A stretch of DNA of 38,539 nucleotides from Lachnospiraceae bacterium (lineage in GTDB: Bacteria; Bacillota; Clostridia; Lachnospirales; Lachnospiraceae): contig CAJTDK010000028.1 in assembly GCA_910575105.1 (NCBI GenBank), forward strand, positions 1 to 38,539, in the 5' to 3' direction. The stretch's first letter is position 1. Each line of letters begins with the position of its first letter. The position numbers and the translations under genes were made by a program. Positions 33,864-38,539 of the stretch are shown here, piece after piece. Under the pieces are notes generated by a model. It saw nothing but the letters and a program-made list of their open reading frames with translations, did not search any database and had not been told where the DNA came from.

Positions 33864-33912
33864 GCCGATTAAGAGGCATGGGAATACTCATGCCTCTTAA
33901 TCGGCTTCTTTT
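33864..33912 (+). terminator. Strong Rho-independent terminator
   Basis: Perfect 17-bp stem (33864-33880 with 33889-33905), 8-base loop, followed by TTCTTTT. It separates the AAGC repeat from the regulator downstream. A second hairpin follows at once: GTCTGGGG (33914-33921) with CCCCAGAC (33943-33950), within the leader of the regulator. Confidence 0.9.
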
Positions 33913-33970
33913 GGTCTGGGGATAACCCGCAGGGTGTGGCAGCCCCAGACTTGTGGAAGGAGAAGGTCAT

Positions 33971-35332
33971 TTGGATAAAGGATATATAGCGCCGGAGTCT
34001 GCATTAAGGAAACTGCGTGCGGCAAATGGGCTGGGGCAGACGGTCATATCTATGGGGCAACCGGCTATGGGAAAACGGAACTGGTGAAGCAGTACCTGTC
34101 AAAACGCAGGTACCGTTATATTTCCAGTGCAGAGGATGCCGCAGGGCTTCTTGATGTGGCGGCACAGGGGGACAGGAAAGGAAAAGGGGCGGAAACCCGG
34201 ACAGTGGTGGCCGTGGATGACCTGCACCTTCTGAAAGACCAGGAGGGGCGCAGGGCTGTCCTTTCCCTCATAAAGCGGGAGGATGTATGGCTCATCTTGA
34301 TCTGCCGCAGCCCCATCCCGGCCTGGCTGATGCCGCCCTATGTGGGCGGGGGGTTCCTCGTCATCACGGAGGATGAGCTGCGGCTTGGGGAAAAAGAGGC
34401 TGCCGTCTACATGGAGTCACAGGGGCTTAGTATCACAAAGGAAGAACTGGCATTTGTAGTGCAAAGGAGCCGGGGCAACGCCTATATCGTGCGCCATGCC
34501 GCCCTTAAGATGCTGGAAGGCATGCGCCCCGGCCCGGAGATGGCGGAAGAAATCGTGGAGGCTTTTGCCGCATACCTGGAAAGCCATGTGATGGTGCAGT
34601 GGGATTCCGATCTGCTGGAATTTCTCATGCAGGTCAGCGTCACCGATGAATTTACCCTTCCCCTTGCGGAGATGGTCACGGGTAACCGCCATGCGCCGGA
34701 ACTTTTGGAGCGGGTGGTGGAGACAGGGAATTTCCTTTCCTGCAAAGACGGAACCTACCGCCTGCGCCCGCAGCTTATCCGGGCGCTGCGCAGAAGGGCG
34801 GCAAAGGAATACAGCCTACAGGAGCGGGCAGACCATGCCTACAACGCGGGGCTGTATTACGAGATGCAGGGGCAGATCGTGCCCGCCCTTGCCATGTTTG
34901 AACAGTGCGGGAAGAAAGAGCGGCTCAGGGAACTGTTGATACGGAACGCCCGCCTCAATCCCGGCAACGGTCATTACTTTGAGCTGCGCCGTTACTATTT
35001 ACAGATGGAGGAAAAAGAACTTGAGGACTGTCCCGTGCTGATGGCGGGGATGAGTATGCTCTATTCCCTGCTGATGCAGGAGGAGGAAAGCGAATACTGG
35101 TATCAAAAACTGGAAAAATTTGCAGCCTCCGCAAGGGGCGGGCAGAAACGGGAAGCCGTAAGCCGCCTTGCCTACCTTGCCATCGCCCTGCCCCACCGGG
35201 GGAGCGCGGATATGATAGAGATTATGAAGAAGATGCCGCCCTGATCTTTGATAAGGGCATGAGCCTGCCGGAGTTTTCCGTCACCAGCAATTACCCTAGC
35301 ACCATGAACGGGGGCAAGGACTTCTGCCACTG
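33971..35332 (+). pseudogene. LuxR/MalT-type ATPase regulator, frameshifted and lacking its HTH
   Basis: Starts at TTG 33971 with GGAAGGAGAA upstream. The frame reads DKGYIAPESALRKLRAANGL and breaks near 34045; one extra T gives VYIYGATGYGKTE, a Walker A. The second frame (34084-35244) holds the NACHT/STAND-like ATPase: VVAVDDLHLL (Walker B), LILICRSPIP, and TPR-like helices. A second one-base loss near 35222 breaks it again; the restored frame continues ALIFDKGMSLPEFSVTSN and STMNGGKDFCHW, then stops matching at ~35330. The C-terminal LuxR helix-turn-helix is missing because the sequence joins an amidase gene there. Non-functional as it stands. Confidence 0.75.
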
Positions 35333-36798
35333 GAGGGAGGAAGATCACGGTAAAGGGGCTGATGCTCCACTCTGTGGGCTGCCCGCAGCCGAAGGCGTCC
35401 GTATTCATCAACTCATGGAACAGCCCGTCGCATGACACTTCCTGCGTCCATGGGTTTATTGACGGGAATGATGGCACGGCTTACCAGACATTACCGTGGA
35501 ACCACAGGGGGTGGCACTGCGGCTCCGGCAGCAAGGGCAGCGGCAACAATACCCATATCGGGGTGGAAATGTGCGAACCGGCGTGTATCAAGTACACATC
35601 AGGCAGCAATTTCACCTGCTCCGACACGGCCACGGCAAAGGCGGTGGCAAAGCGGACTTATGAAACGGCGGTGGAGCTGTTCGCCATGCTCTGTGAGAAG
35701 TACAGCCTTGACCCGCTTGCGGACGGTGTCATCATCAGCCACAAGGAAGGCTGTGCGAGGGGCATTGCCAGCAACCACGGCGACCCGGAGCATTTATGGA
35801 CGCAGCTTGGGATGGGGTACACAATGGATTCCTTCCGTAAAGCGGTCAAGGCAGCGATGGGCGGCACTGCTTCTGGCACAGACAGATACACCAAGATCAT
35901 GGGGAATGCCGTGACAGAGGCGGAGCAGATGAAGGCATATCTGAAAGCGAAGAATCCGGCAGTGGCGCAGTCCGTCCTCGACATGGTTCCGCTGTACCTT
36001 TCAGAAGGGAGAGCGGAAGGGGTGCGTGGTGACATTGCCTTTGCGCAGTCCTGCCTTGAGACCGGGAACTTCAGTTTCTCCGGCTCTGCGGTCACGCTTT
36101 CACAGAACAACTTCTGCGGCATGGGCGTGACTTCTAACGGGGTGAAGGGGAATTCCTTCGACACGCCGCAGCTCGGCATCCGGGCGCAGGTACAGCACCT
36201 GAAAGCCTACGCTTCCACAGAGGCATTAAAAAACGTTTGCATTGACCCGCGTTTCAAATATGTCACGAGGGGCTGTGCGGAATATGTGGAGTGGCTTGGG
36301 CAGAAGGAAAACCTTGCCGGAAAGGGATGGGCGGCAGGTGCCGGCTATGGGGAGAAGATCCTCACGATCCTGAAAGGCATCCTCGGCACGGCTGGAGGGG
36401 CAGCTCCTTCCGCTCCTGCAGAAACGGAAATCTGGTACCGCGTCCGGAAGAACTGGGCAGATGCATCCTCACAGAAAGGGGCGTTCAAGTCGTTGGAGAA
36501 CGCAAAGAAATGTGCGGATGAGAACCCCGGCTATTCCGTTTTTGATGAATCCGGGAAAGCGGTGTACACCAAGGCGGCAACGTTCAAGACGTATCTGGTG
36601 CGGGTATCCATCTCCGACCTTAACATCCGGAAAGGCCCTGGCACTGACCATGCAAAGACTGGGAAATATACGGGAGCCGGCACTTTCACGATTGTGGAAG
36701 AGGCAGATGGCAAAGGCGCATCCAGGTGGGGATTGCTGAAATCCTATCAGGAAAAGAGAGACGGATGGATTTCGCTGGATTATGCGAAAAGAGTGTAA
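35333..36798 (+). pseudogene. N-acetylmuramoyl-L-alanine amidase / glucosaminidase / SH3, 5'-truncated
   Basis: The frame enters at ~35335 with RKITVKGLMLHSVGCPQPKA, i.e. inside the Amidase_2 domain. Zinc ligands and signature residues follow (LHSVG, HIGVEMCEP, ISHKEGCARGIASNHGDPEH). Residues equivalent to ~190-340 form a glucosaminidase domain (IAFAQSCLETGNFSFSGSAV, NNFCGMGVTSNG). The end is a linker and an SH3b domain (DLNIRKGPGTDHAKTGKYTG). It is a phage/ICE-type wall hydrolase used for transfer or lysis. The first ~25 residues are lost at the junction with the regulator. ATG 35362 (within GLMLHS) could give an N-truncated product of 478 residues. Confidence 0.8.
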
Positions 36799-36818
36799 AC
36801 TGAATATCGGAGGACAGA

Positions 36819-36863
36819 AAAACAAGCCCGTGGCATTTGAAACGATGCTGCGGGCTTGTTTTG
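36819..36863 (+). terminator. Terminator after the amidase gene
   Basis: AACAAGCCCG (36821-36830) pairs with CGGGCTTGTT (36851-36860), with an inner GCAT/ATGC helix. A's before and T's after allow use in both directions. Confidence 0.85.
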
Positions 36864-36875
36864 CGTTCTGTGGCT

Positions 36876-37178
36876 TTAATCTGTTTTCTTTGGTGCGCCC
36901 GGCAGATGCAGTGGCTTTGTCATCAGTTCCACGCAGTCTGAAAAGCCGAGCAGATAGGCAAGAGCGCCATACCGTGCGCCGAGTGCGTTCTGTTCGCAGG
37001 AGTGCAAGTCAATCAGCTCTCGTGCCTCCTTTGGCAGGTCCATAGCCTCCAGCCGGTCTAAATATCCCCTAGACTTCCGGGCAATTTCCTGATATTCCTC
37101 ATCTTTTTCCAGAATGCGGTCCAGTACGCCGTTTACCCGCATATCCATCAGCAGGTACAGTACGGAATCCTTATCCAT
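36876..37178 (-). CDS. Small unknown protein, paralogue of 27062-27451
   Basis: 100 residues from ATG 37178, with AGGAGGG eight bases upstream. Pattern: LYLLMDMRVNGVLDRILEKD, RLEAMDLPKEARELIDLHSC, EQNALGARYGALAYLLGFSD. Helical, no membrane segment or signal. The copy at 27062-27451 has the same blocks in the same order. It converges on the amidase and diverges from the downstream xis, much as the other copy diverges from the toxin-antitoxin genes. Function unknown; a conserved passenger of mobile elements. Confidence 0.7.
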   Translation of the reverse strand: MDKDSVLYLLMDMRVNGVLDRILEKDEEYQEIARKSRGYLDRLEAMDLPKEARELIDLHSCEQNALGARYGALAYLLGFSDCVELMTKPLHLPGAPKKTD

Positions 37179-37385
37179 GGCAGAATCCCTCCTTCCTCAG
37201 TGGTGCATATTAACTCTGAATCAGCAGGTTATCAACAGGTAAAATCTAAAAGAATTTTTCAAAAATACCCCGCCGGACTGCTGTCCAAATCTCCGTATAG
37301 TGAGGGGACAGCGGCGGCAGATATTTTATGCCGGAGGGTGTATAAAGCCGCCAGGAAATCTCCGTATGATGAGGAGGTGGCTTAG

Positions 37386-37625
37386 ATGACAGATGAACAG
37401 AAAAACAGCTATATCATTACAGAAAAAGAAAGAGCGGGCGTACCGGTCAGTGAAAAGTATATGCTGACCATTAGGGAGGCTGCGGAATATTTCAGCATTG
37501 GGACAAAAAAGATGAGGCGGCTTGCCGAGGATAACCTTGGAAGATTTGCAGTCTATAGCGGAAACCGCTATCTTATCATACGCACGAAATTTGAAAAGTT
37601 TGTTGATGAATCCTCTGCGATATAA
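37386..37625 (+). CDS. xis: Excisionase (Tn916 Xis-like), third copy
   Basis: 79 residues from ATG 37386 with GAGGAGG nine bases upstream. An N-terminal extension of ~20 residues precedes the Xis core: VSEKYMLTIREAAEYFSIGT, KKMRRLAEDNLGRFAVYSGN, RYLIIRTKFEKFVDESSAI. In intact elements an integrase gene would follow; here an IS110 element follows instead. The 207-bp leader contains a short direct repeat (AAATCTCCGTAT at ~37287 and ~37356, each followed by a TGAGG-like word), a possible binding site. Confidence 0.85.
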   Translation: MTDEQKNSYIITEKERAGVPVSEKYMLTIREAAEYFSIGTKKMRRLAEDNLGRFAVYSGNRYLIIRTKFEKFVDESSAI

Positions 37626-37639
37626 AACCTTTTTATTTG

Positions 37640-37919
37640 CCACAAGTAGTTGACTTTCCGGGGCTTTAGAGTGATCGGACATGAAAAGGGTATTTTCACA
37701 GTCAGAGATGAAACCAGGGCAATGGCGTAGTATACTGAATCTGCAGGGCAAGGTCGATATACATCTGAATCTTTGAATTCGTGAGTGATCGTGGCTGGAT
37801 GTGCTTTGGAGCACAGTAACATGTTGCCCTCCTGCATCATTATGCGGAGGAATAGCACGCGTAGTATAATTCAATTTACCGAAGTGCGTCAGCCCTGCAA
37901 ATTTAATGAAGGATGGTAA
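37640..37919 (+). ncRNA. Candidate IS110 bridge RNA region
   Basis: This stretch has no gene. IS110 elements of the main group encode a structured guide (bridge) RNA in the noncoding region upstream of the transposase. Here there are hairpins such as GTGCTTTGGAGCAC (37801-37814) and a 10-bp stem with one bulge at 37828-37850, and a TATAAT at 37865-37870. The left end of the element and the RNA limits cannot be fixed by eye. Confidence 0.35.
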
Positions 37920-38539
37920 ATGAATATGCAGAATCTTTTGGAAGTGTGCTGTGGGCTGGATGTCCACAAAGAAGTTATTGTCGCATGCCTGCTCAAGGGG
38001 AGGCTTGAGGAAGATCCGGAACCAATTATCCGGGAATTTCCCACATTGCTCAGCGGACTTGACGAATTTAAGAAATGGATTATGGAAAATGGCTGCCGCA
38101 ATGTGGCAATGGAGAGCACGGGAGTATACTGGTTTCCGATTTACAACGTACTGGAATCCATCCTGTACGGGGAGGAACGGGTCAATATTATTGTTGCGAA
38201 CCCGCATCATATGAAAAATGTTCCTGGCAAGAAGACAGATGTTAAAGATGCGCAGTGGATAGCCACACTCCTGCGGGCGGGCTTGCTGGCGCCAAGCTAC
38301 ATACCGCCAAAAGAAATCCGGGAGCTACGTGACTGGACACGGTACAGGGATGTCCTCATCAAAGAAATGGTCGGCCATAAAAACCGCATTGAAAAGCATC
38401 TCCAGCAGTGCGGTTTTAAGCTGTCCACAATCCTCTCGGACATCTTTGGGATGAGCGGCACGCTACTCGTCAAGCGGCTCTGTGAAAAGGGTGCGCTGGA
38501 GGAACGGGATGTTGTGGAATGCCTGAAAGGCACACTGCG
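37920..38539 (+). CDS. IS110-family transposase (N-terminal 206 residues; partial)
   Basis: The frame opens at ATG 37920 (GAAGG upstream) and stays open to the window edge. It shows the RuvC-like DEDD transposase domain: CCGLDVHKEVIVACLL with Asp14, AMESTGVYWFPIYNVLE with the Glu, IVANPHHMKNVPGKKTDVKD with the last Asp pair, AQWIATLLRAGLLAPSYIPP and a helical EIRELRDWTRYRDVL. The Tnp20/serine domain must lie outside the window. DEDD transposases of this family cut DNA guided by the upstream RNA and leave no target duplication. The frame has no lesion in the visible part. Confidence 0.93.
   Translation, partial: MNMQNLLEVCCGLDVHKEVIVACLLKGRLEEDPEPIIREFPTLLSGLDEFKKWIMENGCRNVAMESTGVYWFPIYNVLESILYGEERVNIIVANPHHMKNVPGKKTDVKDAQWIATLLRAGLLAPSYIPPKEIRELRDWTRYRDVLIKEMVGHKNRIEKHLQQCGFKLSTILSDIFGMSGTLLVKRLCEKGALEERDVVECLKGTL

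Larger units (their letters stand above)
37640..38539 (+). mobile_element. IS110-family insertion sequence, left part
   Basis: The transposase gene starts at 37920 and runs off the window. IS110 elements lack clear terminal inverted repeats, so the left boundary (somewhere between the xis stop at 37625 and ~37800) is a guess. Confidence 0.6.

Noticed and set aside
37326-38210. 294-codon reverse-strand ORF
   Set aside because: It runs opposite the xis gene and the IS110 transposase, both of which have clear motifs and ribosome sites; the antisense product shows no domain.

Overview
The window looks like a chromosomal segment of an anaerobic gut Firmicute, most likely a Lachnospiraceae-type Clostridium. 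The support is monoderm surface machinery (sortases, LPXTG proteins, SipW/TasA-like proteins), strong AGGAGG-type ribosome binding sites, Tn916-type Int/Xis proteins, and ISL3 and IS110 elements. I saw no rRNA, tRNA or CRISPR array. The assignment rests on protein character only.

Left end (1-3564): a decayed polysaccharide-type region. It holds remnants of a tyrosine recombinase, a GT28-type glycosyltransferase and two chain-length-determinant-like membrane proteins, plus one intact membrane-anchored metallophosphoesterase, the last four reading leftward. Between this leftward block and the rightward surface operon lies a segment bounded by two inverted 24-bp sites (3565-3588 and 3843-3866). 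Each has the arm-spacer-arm layout of a tyrosine-recombinase crossover site, and the segment carries one consensus promoter now pointing right. It reads as a phase-variable promoter switch between the two blocks.

Centre (3978-22448): a long, intact, rightward surface-organelle locus. In order: a GH3 lipoprotein, two related coiled-coil proteins, signal peptidase I, a 1464-aa LPETG adhesin with ten His/Cys repeats and a fibro-slime domain, a major LPSTG pilin, a class C sortase, and a second pilin-like protein. These are followed by two TasA-like proteins, a protein with a VQTGD sorting-like tail, a MucBP-type protein, SipW, a class B sortase, a BTAD regulator with a degenerate GGDEF-like tail, and a small unknown protein. 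A strong terminator closes it. The locus appears to combine a covalent pilus with a SipW/TasA-type matrix under one regulator.

Right part (22.5-38.5 kb): layered mobile DNA. It contains an internally deleted ISL3 element; an ATPase-Xis-Xis-Int module with frameshifts in the ATPase and Int genes; a GNAT-type toxin-antitoxin pair; and a very AT-rich three-gene cassette that looks like an undescribed defence system (GHKL ATPase fused to a PD-(D/E)XK nuclease, a DUF262 protein, and a HEPN RNase-like protein). About 20-bp iteron-like repeats lie on both sides of that cassette. Further right are a 27-copy AAGC microsatellite, a broken LuxR/MalT-type regulator fused end-to-end to a 5'-truncated amidase/glucosaminidase, a third Xis, and the start of an IS110 element with a probable structured RNA upstream.

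Several genes carry single-base frameshifts, most of them apparent one-base losses. They could be real decay or sequencing error, and this cannot be settled from the sequence alone.
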